Assembly: GCF_014647675.1 (NCBI RefSeq)
Contig: NZ_BMPQ01000004.1
Location: 478,060 to 535,776, forward strand
Reading direction: 5' to 3'
Source of the DNA: Streptomyces flaveus
GTDB lineage: Bacteria; Actinomycetota; Actinomycetes; Streptomycetales; Streptomycetaceae
Length of the DNA stretch: 57,717 nucleotides
Of this stretch, positions 30,096 through 38,653 are shown one piece after another (the first letter of the stretch is position 1; the number at the start of each line of letters is the position of its first letter). Under the pieces are notes generated by a model. It saw only the letters and a list, made by a program, of their open reading frames with translations. It did no database searches and was not told the origin of the DNA. A program made the translations under genes and the position numbers.

Positions 30096-30527
30096 TCATC
30101 CATGGCATCTTGATCTGCCCTTCATCAGGGCCGCCTGGTCGATGCGGTCGAAGCACCCCTCGGTGACGACTGCGAGATGGCCGGCTGAGCGTGGGTCAGC
30201 TTGGACCGTGCGGTCTCCAGTGGCGGCGAGGGGCGGGAGACCCGGAGCAGTACGGGCGCCCGTTGCTCGGGCGTTGTCGTACCGCACCTCGCGCCACTCG
30301 GTGGGCTTGATCCGTCCCAGGGTTCGCATGTGGTCGAACTCGACTCGCCTCACACCGAGACGTTCGGCGGCCTGGTCGGGCCCGAGCGGGGTGTTGGCGG
30401 CGACTGGGTCGGCCAGGTCCTCGCGCTGGCACACGGCGTCGACCTGGTCGGGGTTGAGGCCGAATCCGTGTCTTGGGCCGTCGCCTTTCACGGTCATGGT
30501 CACAGCGCGCCTTGGGAAGTAGCCCAC
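30096..30527 (-). pseudogene. possible helix-turn-helix protein remnant
   Basis: The frame contains LNPDQVDAVCQREDLADPVA, then GPDQAAERLGVRRVEFDHM and RTLGRIKPTEWREVRYDN. This resembles the small MerR/excisionase-type helix-turn-helix used by plasmid and phage proteins (a helix, a turn at LGV and a wing). The C-terminal half looks unrelated and the start is unclear, so I treat it as a remnant. Confidence 0.3.
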
Positions 30528-30808
30528 CTGCCCCTGTCACAGCAGCGAGCTGTCCGTAACTTCAACTCGTAGATCCAGTGCCTTCACACTGCGACGGCCC
30601 CTGCCGGGCCGCGCGTCGGCGTGCTCGGCAAGCGGCGTACTGGATGGACGGCGGTCTGACCGGGGGAACACCGCCCGTGCTGTGTGGCACTCCGACTCGC
30701 CGAGATCAACGCGCGCCTGCCCCGGTCGTGGCGGTGACACCCCCTGCGTAGCTGTTGGCGGTCCGTCATTCAGGCGGCAAGGACGTCCCGGAACTCCACG
30801 GTGCGGGA
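30528..30808. other. gap with no supported gene
   Basis: A plus-strand frame ends in LRLAEINARLPRSWR and a stop at about 30738, which looks like a transposase C-terminus, but too little remains to name. Nothing else is supported. Confidence 0.3.
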
Positions 30809-31774
30809 TCACGGCCCTGGTCCTGGATCCGGCTGCACGGCCTCGGTGATTCCGGCCCGGGCCGCTTCGAGCTGTGCGGCGAACGCGATGCCCAGGAACA
30901 GCGCCACACCGGTCAGGTTGGCCCACAGCAGCAGGGCTACGAACGCCGTCAGCGGTCCGTACACGGCGCCGAATGATCCGCTCTTGGCGACGTAGAGCGC
31001 CAGCAGCCACGTGGCCGTGATCCACAGGACCAGGTGGACCGCCGAGCCGAACGCGAGCCATGTGTAGCCCGGCTGGTCCCTGCGTGGAGCCCAGCGGAAG
31101 ATCACCGCCGACGCGACCCAAGCGAATACCACGCCCAGTGGCACTTCCAGGGGCCTCCACCAGTCGAGCCGCTCCCGGGGCCAGCCGAAGGCCTCCACCA
31201 CCGCGTTCCCGACTGCATCCCCCGCGACGAGCACGAGGAACCCCAGGACCATCGGCATGCCCGCTGCGAGGGCGAGGAGCAGGGACCGCCCGTACTTGGT
31301 CAGGAACGGCCGGTCGCGTTCGATGCCGTAGATGCGGTTGGCGCCTCGTTCGACCTGCCCCATCGCCGAGGCGAGGTTGAGTACGGCGAAGGCCAGTCCC
31401 AGCCACATGGCGACAGCGTTCCAGACTCCGGAACCGGCGCTGCGCGCGGTGGTGTCCAGAGCGTCCTCGACCAGACTCGCACTGGCGCCCGGCACGATCT
31501 GGCCCAGGGTGAGTTCGATGATCCGCCCCACGCTCTCCGTATGCACGGTGGTCGCCACGCCGACCAGCGCGATGGTGAACGGCACCAAGCCCAGGACCAC
31601 TTGGAACGCGAGCGAACGGGAGTTGGTGAAGCCGTCGGCGTAGCGGAACCGGGCGAACGCGTCGAGGAGCAGTCGGTAGCCTCCGTAGTGCCTCAGCGCG
31701 GTGAGCGCCTCGTCTCCGGAAAGCTCGTCCCCGATCATGTCCCGCGTCTGCGGAACGTGCACAACGGTCCCCAT
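30809..31774 (-). CDS. YihY/BrkB-family inner-membrane protein
   Basis: The 321-residue protein has about six membrane helices and the YihY/BrkB pattern: DGFTNSRSLAFQVVLGLVPF near the N-terminus, WNAVAMWLGLAFAVLNLASA, and YGPLTAFVALLLWANLTGVA near the C-terminus. The family was once called RNase BN by mistake; its role (a transporter or envelope protein) is unknown. ATG 31774 has GGAGGAGAC upstream. Two short genes of the same strand lie upstream. Confidence 0.85.
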   Translation of the reverse strand: MGTVVHVPQTRDMIGDELSGDEALTALRHYGGYRLLLDAFARFRYADGFTNSRSLAFQVVLGLVPFTIALVGVATTVHTESVGRIIELTLGQIVPGASASLVEDALDTTARSAGSGVWNAVAMWLGLAFAVLNLASAMGQVERGANRIYGIERDRPFLTKYGRSLLLALAAGMPMVLGFLVLVAGDAVGNAVVEAFGWPRERLDWWRPLEVPLGVVFAWVASAVIFRWAPRRDQPGYTWLAFGSAVHLVLWITATWLLALYVAKSGSFGAVYGPLTAFVALLLWANLTGVALFLGIAFAAQLEAARAGITEAVQPDPGPGP

Positions 31775-31870
31775 CGAAAACGTCTCCTCCTGTCGTTCGT
31801 ACGGCCAGATGAGGAACGCGATCTTGCCGCCGGGAGAACCGTACAGCCGGACGACTGCGGCGGTCGGCCG

Positions 31871-32056
31871 TCAGGTGGATTCAGGGCGGCTGCCGGGCCC
31901 GCTGGCGCGGTGGGACAAAGAAGTGGGCGAAAGAGTGGTGTCCTCCTCGCCGGGCTCCAGGAAGGTGCTGACGGCGCCGACGATGAGCGGGTCGGAGGTA
32001 CCGACCGCCTCGGGATCCTTGCTGGTGTGGTCCATGCGCGACAACAGACTGCGCAT
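31871..32056 (-). CDS. small hypothetical protein
   Basis: From ATG 32056 the 61-residue product reads MRSLLSRMDHTSKDPEAVGT, then SDPLIVGAVSTFLEPGEEDT. The frame stays protein-like upstream to about 32090 (KSNDKRRARWETM), so a longer start may exist. It lies just downstream of the DUF6411-like gene on the same strand. Function unknown. Confidence 0.45.
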   Translation of the reverse strand: MRSLLSRMDHTSKDPEAVGTSDPLIVGAVSTFLEPGEEDTTLSPTSLSHRASGPGSRPEST

Positions 32057-32105
32057 GGTTTCCCACCGGGCGCGACGTTTGTCGTTGCTCTTGAGGACGC
32101 CGAGG

Positions 32106-32348
32106 TCAGAAGGGCATGCGGCCACGGGTGCGACGGCCGGCCGAGCCGCTACGGCCCACAGCGCGGGAACTCGTCCGGAACGGCTTGCTGAAAAGCCTGC
32201 CCAGGACGCCGGGCGCCTTGCCGCCGGCCCGCGCGCCGACACCGAGCGAACGCTGCGTGCCGCGTTCGGGGTGGCGGGAGAGACGCGGGACGAAGAAGGC
32301 CAGCGCGGCCAGGACCACACACACTCCAACAACTGCCGCAATGATCAC
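32106..32348 (-). CDS. DUF6411-like small membrane protein
   Basis: GTG 32348 follows AAGGGAGCC. The 80-residue product has one N-terminal transmembrane helix (MIIAAVVGVCVVLAALAFFV) and a basic Gly/Arg-rich tail (RTSSRAVGRSGSAGRRTRGR, ending MPF). I recall this pattern from a conserved small Streptomyces protein family. The topology suggests a membrane-anchored basic peptide; function unknown. Confidence 0.65.
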   Translation of the reverse strand: MIIAAVVGVCVVLAALAFFVPRLSRHPERGTQRSLGVGARAGGKAPGVLGRLFSKPFRTSSRAVGRSGSAGRRTRGRMPF

Positions 32349-32524
32349 GAGTCGGCTCCCTTGATCGGGCGGGAGGACACGGGTACCCCGTCACGTCCCC
32401 TCTATGTGACTGGCGCCCTGGGCGGCTTCTGCCCGCCGGTCGACGGCGGCCCGACGTGGGCAGCTCGGCAGGGCACCTCAGCCGGGTCGCCTCTCCGTCG
32501 CTTCCAGTGGTACACCGGCACGGT

Positions 32525-32700
32525 TCTTGACTTCCTCCCCCTCGTGAACGAGGGGGATTCCTACGGCTCGCGCCGTGGGGTTTTCTGCTTCACCGCCGAC
32601 TGCCCGCCCGGAGTTCTCCGTTGAGGTCTTACACCGGCTCCACAGACAGACACCGCCAGCCCGGCGGCCAGAAGGTTCTCAGCGGCGTTCACGTCCCGGT
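32525..32700 (-). ncRNA. predicted omegaRNA (reRNA) scaffold at the tnpB 3' end
   Basis: The 3' part of tnpB and the element end form a typical omegaRNA region: on the minus strand a CACGGCGCGAGCCGTAGG box, then a stem of CCCCCTCG/CGAGGGGG (32537-32544 with 32549-32556) around a 4-nt loop, then GGAGGAAGTCAA. The guide would be the sequence just outside the element, about 32505-32524. The 5' limit is a guess. Confidence 0.55.
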
Positions 32701-33757
32701 CATGGGCCGTGCCGCAGCTGCCGCACGTCCAGGTACGGACGCCCAGCGGCATCTTCTCCCGCAAGGTGCCGCAGGCGGAGCACAGCCTGGAGGAGGGGAA
32801 GAAGCGGTCCACCGCGACCACTTCCCGCCCGTACCAGGCGGCCTTGTACTCCAGCATGCTCCGGAACTGGGCCCACGCGGCATCCGAGATGGCGCGGGCC
32901 AGGCTCCGGTTTTTGACCATGGTGCGTACGGTCAGGTCCTCGATCACGAGCGTTTGGTTTTCACGCACGAGTCGAGTGGTCAGCTTGTGCAGCACATCGC
33001 GCCTGCGGTCGGCGATCCGGGCGTGGATCTTCGCGACCTTCTGGCGGGCCTTGCGCCGGTTGGCGCCCTCGCCTTTGGTCTTGCGGGACAGCTCCCGCTG
33101 CGCCTTGGCCAGGCGCTCGCGGTCGCGGCGCTCGTGCCGGGGGTTGGCGATCTTCTCCCCGGTGGAGAGGGTCAGCAAATGGTCCAGGCCCACGTCGATG
33201 CCGACCGCCGTATCGGTGGCCGCGAGTGGCTTGACCCGCGGGTCCTCGCACAGCAGGGAGACGAACCAGCGTCCCGCGCTGTCCCGGCTCACCGTCACCG
33301 TGCTCGGCGTCGCCCCCTCGGGCAGGGGGCGGGACCAGACGATGTCCAGCGGGTCGGCCATCTTCGCCAGCGTCAGACGGCCGTCGCGGAAGCGGAACGC
33401 GGAGGAGGTGTACTCCGCGCTCGCCCGGGAGGTCTTCTTCGCCTTGAAGCGCGGGTACTTGGCGCGTTTGGCGAAGAAGTTCGCGAAGGCGTTCTGCAGG
33501 TGCCGCAGCGCCTGCTGCAGCGGGACGGAGGAGACCTCGTTGAGGTAGGCCAGTTCTTCGGTCTTCTTCCACGCGGTCAGCATCGTGGAGGTGGCGTTGT
33601 AGTTGACCCGTTCCTGCCGCGCCCACGCCTCGGTGCGGGCGGCGAGTGCCAGGTTGTAGACCTTGCGCACGCATCCGAAGGTGCGCGACAGCTCGGCTGC
33701 CTGCGCATCGGTCGGATAGAAGCGGTACTTGAACGCCCGCTTCACGTGAGTGACCAT
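32561..33757 (-). CDS. tnpB: TnpB RNA-guided nuclease
   Basis: The 398-residue protein has a complete RuvC-type set: GIDVGLDHLL (Asp188), LVIEDLTV (Glu273) and DRDVNAAENLL (Asp355). Its zinc finger (CSACG and CGSCG) has Cys326, 329, 345 and 348. The N-terminal HVKRAFKYRFYPTDAQAAEL is typical. TnpB cuts DNA guided by an omegaRNA made from its own 3' end and helps the element persist. All catalytic and zinc residues are present, so it may be active. The last 15-20 residues overlap the RNA scaffold. Confidence 0.92.
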   Translation of the reverse strand: MVTHVKRAFKYRFYPTDAQAAELSRTFGCVRKVYNLALAARTEAWARQERVNYNATSTMLTAWKKTEELAYLNEVSSVPLQQALRHLQNAFANFFAKRAKYPRFKAKKTSRASAEYTSSAFRFRDGRLTLAKMADPLDIVWSRPLPEGATPSTVTVSRDSAGRWFVSLLCEDPRVKPLAATDTAVGIDVGLDHLLTLSTGEKIANPRHERRDRERLAKAQRELSRKTKGEGANRRKARQKVAKIHARIADRRRDVLHKLTTRLVRENQTLVIEDLTVRTMVKNRSLARAISDAAWAQFRSMLEYKAAWYGREVVAVDRFFPSSRLCSACGTLREKMPLGVRTWTCGSCGTAHDRDVNAAENLLAAGLAVSVCGAGVRPQRRTPGGQSAVKQKTPRREP

Positions 33758-33868
33758 GCCTCACAAACTAGCACATCGACTTGTGACCGCCTGCTGGTGG
33801 TTGGTGATGGACGCCGATCCGCCCGAAGGGCGAATCGGCTTTCCCTGCCCTGCTCCGCAGGAGTCCGT

Positions 33869-33905
33869 TTCCTCCCCCGCCTGAAGGCGGGGGTATCCAC
33901 GGAGG
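33869..33905 (-). repeat. second IS1341-type end hairpin upstream of tnpB
   Basis: CCCCCGCC (33874-33881) pairs with GGCGGGGG (33886-33893) around tgaa, followed by TATCCACGGAGGA. It has the same orientation, stem length, loop and TCCTCCCCC...ATCC-ACGG frame as the tnpB right end at 32537, with a different stem core. It looks like the right end of another, lost element. Confidence 0.6.
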
Positions 33906-34092
33906 AATCCAGATGACCAGGCGAATGAAGCAGCTGACGGCCCGCGTCCAGAGGCTTCAGCCCAGGCCCATCGATTTCACCGCGATGCGCTATTAAGAGC
34001 TCGTAACGGGATCTTGTTGAAGGTGTCCTGGCCGGGCATGGCTGGTGTGGGTGTTTCGCCCACGACAGCGGATTCGACGCCCAGCTGCGTCA
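33906..34092. other. gap with a short ORF and no clear gene
   Basis: ATG 33913 opens MTRRMKQLTARVQRLQPRPI and stops after 27 codons; it looks like the head of a longer lost gene. The stretch 33997-34090 resembles an IS5-type end (CTCGTAACGGGATCTTG) without its transposase. Confidence 0.35.
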
Positions 34093-35043
34093 TCAGGTTT
34101 GACTGAAGGTGCGTCGGTAGGCGCCGGGTGTGGTGCCGAGATGTGCCCGGAAGCGGCGGCGCAGGTTGACTGCCGAGGTGAGTCCGACGCGGGTGGCGAT
34201 GGCTTCGACCGGCAGGTCGGTCTGTTCCAGCAAGACACGTGCCGCGTCGATGCGTTGGCCGAGCAGCCACTGTCCTGGGCTGGTGCCGAGTTGTTCGGTG
34301 AAGCGCCGGGCGAGGGTCCGGCTGGAAAGCCCGGCGCGTTCGGCGAGCCGGTCGAGGGTCAGTCGGGTGTCGAGCCGGGAGGTGGCCCACTCCAGCAGGG
34401 GTGCCAATGACTCGTCCGCCTTGGCTGGTGTGGGCTGTGCGGCGTACTGGAGTTGGCTACCCTCCCGGTGCGGCGGCAGGACCATGTTTCTGGCGATCTG
34501 GGCGGCGTATGCCGTGCCGTGGTCGGAACGGACCAGGTGCAGGCACAGGTCGATGCCCGCGCCGGTTCCGGCGCTGGTGGCCACGTCGCCGTGGTCCACG
34601 AAGAGCACGTCCTGGTCGATGTGCACCTCGGGGAAGGCGGCGGCGAGTCGGGCGGTGTCGCGCCAGTGGGTGGTGGCGCGGCGGCCGTCGAGCAGTCCGG
34701 CCTGGGCGAGGACGAAGGCTCCCGTGCAGATGGCGACGATCCTCGCCCCGCGCCGGTGGGCAGTCCGGAGCGCCGCGGTGACGGCCGGTGGTGCAGGGGC
34801 GCCGGGCGGCTGCCAGCCGGGGACGATCACGGTGTCCGCCTGCTCCAGGGCCTCCAGCCCGGCGTCGATGAGCATCGCATAGCCGGCGGTGGTCGGCATT
34901 GGGCCTGGGTGCTCGGCGCAGATCCCGAAGCTGTAGCGGGGCGGCTCGTCCTGCGGGGCGGTGCCGAAGACCTCGGTGGCGCAGGAGAGTTCGAAGTGCG
35001 ACTGAGGCGGATTGAGCAGGGCCATCACCCGATGAGGATGCAT
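34093..35043 (-). CDS. GlxA-family AraC-type regulator with DJ-1/PfpI domain
   Basis: The 316-residue protein has an N-terminal DJ-1/PfpI-like domain (SHFELSCATEVFG, DTVIVPGW, VAICTGAFVLAQAGLLDGRR and ATTHWRDTARLAAAFP) and a C-terminal AraC helix-turn-helix pair (TLDRLAERAGLSSRTLARRF, GTSPGQWLLGQRIDAARVLL and IATRVGLTSAVNLRRRFRAH). This is the GlxA plan. The domain binds unknown small ligands. It is divergent from an alpha/beta hydrolase gene, its likely target. Confidence 0.88.
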   Translation of the reverse strand: MHPHRVMALLNPPQSHFELSCATEVFGTAPQDEPPRYSFGICAEHPGPMPTTAGYAMLIDAGLEALEQADTVIVPGWQPPGAPAPPAVTAALRTAHRRGARIVAICTGAFVLAQAGLLDGRRATTHWRDTARLAAAFPEVHIDQDVLFVDHGDVATSAGTGAGIDLCLHLVRSDHGTAYAAQIARNMVLPPHREGSQLQYAAQPTPAKADESLAPLLEWATSRLDTRLTLDRLAERAGLSSRTLARRFTEQLGTSPGQWLLGQRIDAARVLLEQTDLPVEAIATRVGLTSAVNLRRRFRAHLGTTPGAYRRTFSQT

Positions 35044-35113
35044 GGCAAGATTGTACTCTTTGGTGTCTTTCTAGACTCTCGGCCGGATGACCCGCACAGG
35101 ACACAGTGGACCC

Positions 35114-35941
35114 ATGAGCGAAACCACCGAAACGACAGTACTGAGGACCGCAGTCCAGGTCGACGGCGAGCTGGCCAGCTACTTGACCGCAGGGCGGCAG
35201 GACGCCCCGCCCGTGCTGATGCTGCACGGAACGTACTGGAGCCGTGTCTGGCTCCCCGTACTCGACCACCTCGCCGACGCGGGGCTGCGGCCCCTCGCGG
35301 TCGACCTCCCCGGGCTGGGACGCTCAGGAGGCCAGCTCACCCCGGAAGCGGCCACGGTTCCGGCCCTCGCCGACTGGGTGACGCGATTCGTCTCTGCGCT
35401 GAACCTCTCCGGCCCCATCGCCCTGGCAGGACACGACATCGGCGGCGCCATCGCCCAGCACCTCCTTGCCCACAACCGGCTCGACGTGTCCCGGTTCGCC
35501 TTGGTCAACTCGGTCCTCTACGACTCCTGGCCCGCGCCCCACGTGGCCCAATTCCGGGACGGGGACACGGGCGAGGGCGTGCTCGCCGCCCGGCGGCAGG
35601 CGATTACGAGGGTGCTGGCCGGTGTCGCCACTGAGTCGTTGATTGCGGACTACGCGGATCCGTGGACCGATGAGCGGGTGCGCCGCTCCTGGATGGCCCT
35701 GGCGGGCGCGGCCGATAACCGCTACACCCTTGACCTCGTTCCCGCGCTGCAGCGGTCCACGACGCCCAAGCTGTTGATCTGGGGCGAAGATGACCTCCAC
35801 GAGGCGGTGGAATACGCCGAACGGTTCATCTCAGAGATGCCCCGCACCACGCTCATCCGCATCCCAAATGCGGATCACATCCCCACGGAGAACGCCCCCG
35901 ACCAAATTGGCCGCGCGCTCGCCGACTTCTTCACAGCGTAG
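35114..35941 (+). CDS. alpha/beta-fold hydrolase
   Basis: The 275-residue enzyme shows PPVLMLHGTYWSRVWLPVLD (oxyanion strand), GPIALAGHDIGGAIAQHLLA and the C-terminal NADHIPTENAPDQIG (catalytic His). The nucleophile elbow reads GHDIGG, so the nucleophile is Asp, as in haloalkane and fluoroacetate dehalogenases and epoxide hydrolases rather than Ser esterases. LLIWGEDDLHEA follows the usual acid position. I use ATG 35114; ATG 35087 is also possible. Divergent from the GlxA-type regulator. Confidence 0.8.
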   Translation: MSETTETTVLRTAVQVDGELASYLTAGRQDAPPVLMLHGTYWSRVWLPVLDHLADAGLRPLAVDLPGLGRSGGQLTPEAATVPALADWVTRFVSALNLSGPIALAGHDIGGAIAQHLLAHNRLDVSRFALVNSVLYDSWPAPHVAQFRDGDTGEGVLAARRQAITRVLAGVATESLIADYADPWTDERVRRSWMALAGAADNRYTLDLVPALQRSTTPKLLIWGEDDLHEAVEYAERFISEMPRTTLIRIPNADHIPTENAPDQIGRALADFFTA

Positions 35942-35964
35942 AGATCTTCGAACTCGTAATGCGA

Positions 35965-36700
35965 TCATGATTCGGCCTTCCTGAGCCGACGCCAGCAGAT
36001 CAGGCTGCAGCCCAACAAAACGAAGGCGTCGTGGAGTTCGAGCCGACGTTCCCAGCGCACGGCCAGGCGCTTGAACTGGTGCAACAGGGCGAAGGACTGC
36101 TCGACGACGTATCGGAGCTTGCCCAGTCCCTTGATGTTGGGGGCGCTCTTGCGGGAGATCACCGGCTGGATCCGGCGGCGCCTCAGCTCGCGGCGCACAG
36201 CCTTGGAGTCGTACGCCTTGTCGCCCAGGACGGCATCGGGGCGACGACGAGGATGCCCCGGACGGCCGGCCACGGACGGGATGCCGTCGATGAGGGCGAG
36301 AGTCTGGGTGACGTCGTTGACGTTCGCCGCGGTCGTGATGACCTTCAGCGGGGTGCCCTTGCCGTCGCAGATCAGGTGGTGCTTGCTTCCCGTCTTCCGC
36401 CGGTCGACCGGCGACGGGCCGGTTGCAGCACCCCCCTTTGACGCGGACGTGGGAGCCGTCCACGCACGCTCTCGACCAGTCGAGTTCGCCGGCCGCGTTC
36501 AGCTCGGCGAGCAGGATGCGGTGCAGCCGTTCGAAGACACCTGCCTGTTGCCAGCGGTCCAGACGCCGCCAGCAGGTCTGCCCAGAGCCGAACCCCAACT
36601 TCAGGGGCAGGAGCTGGCACGCGATGTCGTTATGCAGGACGTACAAGATGCCCTGACGAACACCAGGTCAGACGGTGGACGTCCTGGCACCGCTGGGTCA
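35965..36700 (-). pseudogene. IS5-family transposase, frameshifted and N-terminally truncated
   Basis: One frame gives GILYVLHNDIACQLLPLKLG, FGSGQTCWRRLDRWQQAGVF and LDWSRACVDGSHVRVKG (first catalytic Asp region). After a shift another frame gives PDAVLGDKAYDSKAVRRELR (second Asp), SAPNIKGLGKLRYVVEQSFA (Glu region) and HDAFVLLGCSLICWRRL to the stop. The start codon region is missing. Its end abuts the hydrolase gene by 24 bp. Confidence 0.75.
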
Positions 36701-36880
36701 CGCTCGCGATGCTCGCCCACGCTTTCCTCGCCGCGGCCACCGCCGATGAACGCGCCCAGGAAACTGAGTGCTACGCGCTCGCCCACACCCCCGTGGCCGC
36801 CGTTTCCCTCACGTACTCGGCGAACGCCCTCGGCTCGCGCCCCAGTACGCGCCGTACGCCGTCTGTGACATCGGCGTACG

Positions 36881-36906
36881 CACCGCTGCGCACCGCTGCG
36901 CACCGC
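36881..36906. repeat. 10-bp tandem repeat inside the NmrA-like gene
   Basis: CACCGCTGCG occurs twice in tandem and a third time in part (caccgc). Confidence 0.9.
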
Positions 36907-37124
36907 CCCAATTCCAGCGCCACAAACTCCGCCGGCACGCCCGCCTGGACCAGCTCGCTCTCGAAGCGTTCAGGGGTAAGCGGGATGTACCGGATGTCGC
37001 GGCCGCTCGCCCGCGCGATCTGTGTGACGGCGTCGCCAAAGCTCAATGGGTTCGGCCCGGACAGCTTATAGACCTGCCCGGCGTGAACTCCCTCGGTGAG
37101 CGCCGCAACTGCCACCTCGGCGAC

Positions 37125-37166
37125 GTCCCGGGCATCAATGAACGGGTCCCGGGCATCAATGAACGG
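37125..37166. repeat. 21-bp tandem duplication (in frame)
   Basis: Two exact 21-bp copies, 37125-37145 and 37146-37166; they double the peptide PFIDARD without breaking the frame. Confidence 0.95.
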
Positions 37167-37182
37167 CTCGCGTCCATCCCCG

Positions 37183-37250
37183 GCCGGCAACCTCACCTCA
37201 CCGTGCCGCAGCGGCTGCCGGCAACCTCACCTCACCGTGCCGCAGCGGCT
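37183..37250. repeat. 34-bp tandem duplication (frame-breaking)
   Basis: Two exact 34-bp copies, 37183-37216 and 37217-37250, beginning GCCGGCAACCTCACC. Because 34 is not a multiple of 3, the duplication splits the NmrA-like gene. Confidence 0.95.
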
Positions 37251-37788
37251 CAAGAAACAGGTCCTCACTGAAGTTCTGCGAGAACCACGCAGGCCGCAGA
37301 ATCGTCCACGCCGCGCTGGCCATGCCAACCGCCTCCTTGGCGGGGGCGGCCTCCGGCCACCCGCCTCCCGATTGGAACACCAGCCGCTCGGCGCCCTGCG
37401 ACGCCGCCAGCTCGCTCACCTCCCGCAGGCGCGGCGCGGCGTCGTGGCTGCCCAGGTCGGGCAGGTACACCAGATAGACCGCTCTCGCCCCGCGCAGCGC
37501 GGGCTCCCACGTACTCCGGTCTTCCCAGTCGAAACGCTGCTCGCCGGAGCGTGAGGCAACGCGCACCGGCACGCCGCGTTCTCGTAGCAGCCGCACCACA
37601 CGGCGGCCGATCTTCCCCGTGCCGCCCAGCACCACCGTCGGTTTGTGAGACCTCGATTCCCTCATACGGAGAGTCAAACCGCCGCCGCGGCCGGCGATCA
37701 AACGGTTTCCGGGACGGTCGCCGGACCCCCACCGATGCTGCCACTACCAGAGGAGGACCAGATCAGGACACGAAACGTCACCGGAGTA

Positions 37789-38514
37789 CTAGGGCGTGAG
37801 TCGGGCCGTCAGGCCATCGAGGACCCGGTCGAGCCCGTACGCGAAGTTGTCATCGCGGATCCGCTGCGGGTGCACGTCCTGCTGGGCGGAGCTTCCCGCA
37901 CGCAGCCGCGGGTGCTCCCGCGTGGCCTCGTCGAAGGCCGGTCGCAGGCCCGCCACCCACTCCTGCTCGGTCTTGCCGCTGCGGGCGATCAGTGAGAGGT
38001 ACGCGGCCTCGGCGGTTGCGATCCCGATGACGTAGGCCATGAGTGTGCCCATGGCCTGGTCCATCTCGTCCGCGGGGAAGCCCGCCGCCTCGAACTGCGC
38101 GAGCAGCGCCGACGACATCCGCATGGCGTTTGGGCCGATGTGGACGAGGCCGACCTGGCCCAGTTCGGGGGCGATCCATGGGTGGCGCAGAGTCATCGCC
38201 CGCAGTTCGGTGGCGGTGCGGGTGACTGCCGCGCGCCACCGGGTCCCATCGACGGCGGTCGGTACGTCCGGTTCGCCGTAGACGTCGTCCACGACCAGCT
38301 CGATCAGTTCGTCCTTGCTGGCCACGTGCCGGTACAGGGAGGTGGCCGCCGTGCCTAGGCGGGTGCCGAGCTTGCGCATGCTGAGCTCCTCGACGCCCTC
38401 CGCGTCCAGCAGGCGGATCGCTTCGGCGACGATCTGCTCGCGGGTCAGGTGTTCCCGCTGCCGGGGGCGCGGCCGGGTCCACACCGAGGCGGTCGGCTTC
38501 TCGTCGGCTGGCAT
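37789..38514 (-). CDS. TetR-family regulator (TetR_C-type)
   Basis: The 241-residue protein has an N-terminal helix-turn-helix with the TetR-like pattern LTREQIVAEAIRLLDAEGVE, ELSMRKLGTRLGTAATSLYR, HVASKDELIELVVDDVY, and a long helical C-terminal domain with HPWIAPELGQ, a pattern found in tetracycline-repressor-type subfamilies. It is divergent from a serine hydrolase gene. A 27-bp palindrome with its arm repeated lies between them, so autoregulation and control of the hydrolase are likely. Confidence 0.88.
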   Translation of the reverse strand: MPADEKPTASVWTRPRPRQREHLTREQIVAEAIRLLDAEGVEELSMRKLGTRLGTAATSLYRHVASKDELIELVVDDVYGEPDVPTAVDGTRWRAAVTRTATELRAMTLRHPWIAPELGQVGLVHIGPNAMRMSSALLAQFEAAGFPADEMDQAMGTLMAYVIGIATAEAAYLSLIARSGKTEQEWVAGLRPAFDEATREHPRLRAGSSAQQDVHPQRIRDDNFAYGLDRVLDGLTARLTP

Positions 38515-38566
38515 GCGGCCCTCGTCTCTGCTCGTCCCACGTTCATCGTCCCCACCACGTTAGCGC

Positions 38567-38612
38567 ACGCTGTACGCATCTTGCGTACAGCGTTACATCA
38601 TGCGTACAGTGT
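38567..38612. promoter_or_regulatory. 27-bp palindromic operator plus extra half site
   Basis: ACGCTGTACGCA (38567-38578), tct, TGCGTACAGCGT (38582-38593) is a perfect palindrome. TGCGTACAG recurs at 38601-38609. It lies between the divergent TetR gene (start 38514) and the hydrolase (start 38654), a typical TetR site. Confidence 0.7.
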
Positions 38613-38653
38613 TCGCATCGAAAGAACGCCGTACGCACCAGATAGGGGCTGAT

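Larger units (their letters stand above)
32525..33757 (-). mobile_element. IS1341-type (IS200/IS605 group) TnpB-only element
   Basis: The element consists of a tnpB gene with a structured 3' end. There is no tnpA, so it is non-autonomous. Right-end features on the minus strand are the CCGTAGGAATCC box, the 8-bp stem-loop and GGAGGAAGTCAA. The element's exact left end (5' of tnpB) is not clear; the gene's own start is used as the limit. Confidence 0.7.
36771..37665 (-). pseudogene. NmrA-like NAD(P)-binding oxidoreductase broken by tandem duplications
   Basis: ATG 37665 starts KPTVVLGGTGKIGRRVVRLL, an NmrA-type Rossmann motif, followed by ERLVFQSGGGWPEAAP and RPAWFSQNFSEDLFLEPLRH. At GEVRLPA the frame is lost because a 34-bp segment is exactly doubled (37183-37250). 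Removing one copy restores the frame to RLPAGDGREPFIDARDVAEV, AVAALTEGVHAGQVYKLSGP and the C-terminus. A 21-bp in-frame duplication doubles PFIDARD, and a 10-bp unit is repeated near 36881. Such proteins act on quinones or small carbonyl compounds, or as redox sensors; this copy is dead. Confidence 0.75.

Noticed and set aside
33913..33996. A 27-codon ORF beginning MTRRMKQL
   Set aside because: Too short and unsupported; probably the head of a lost gene behind an element end.
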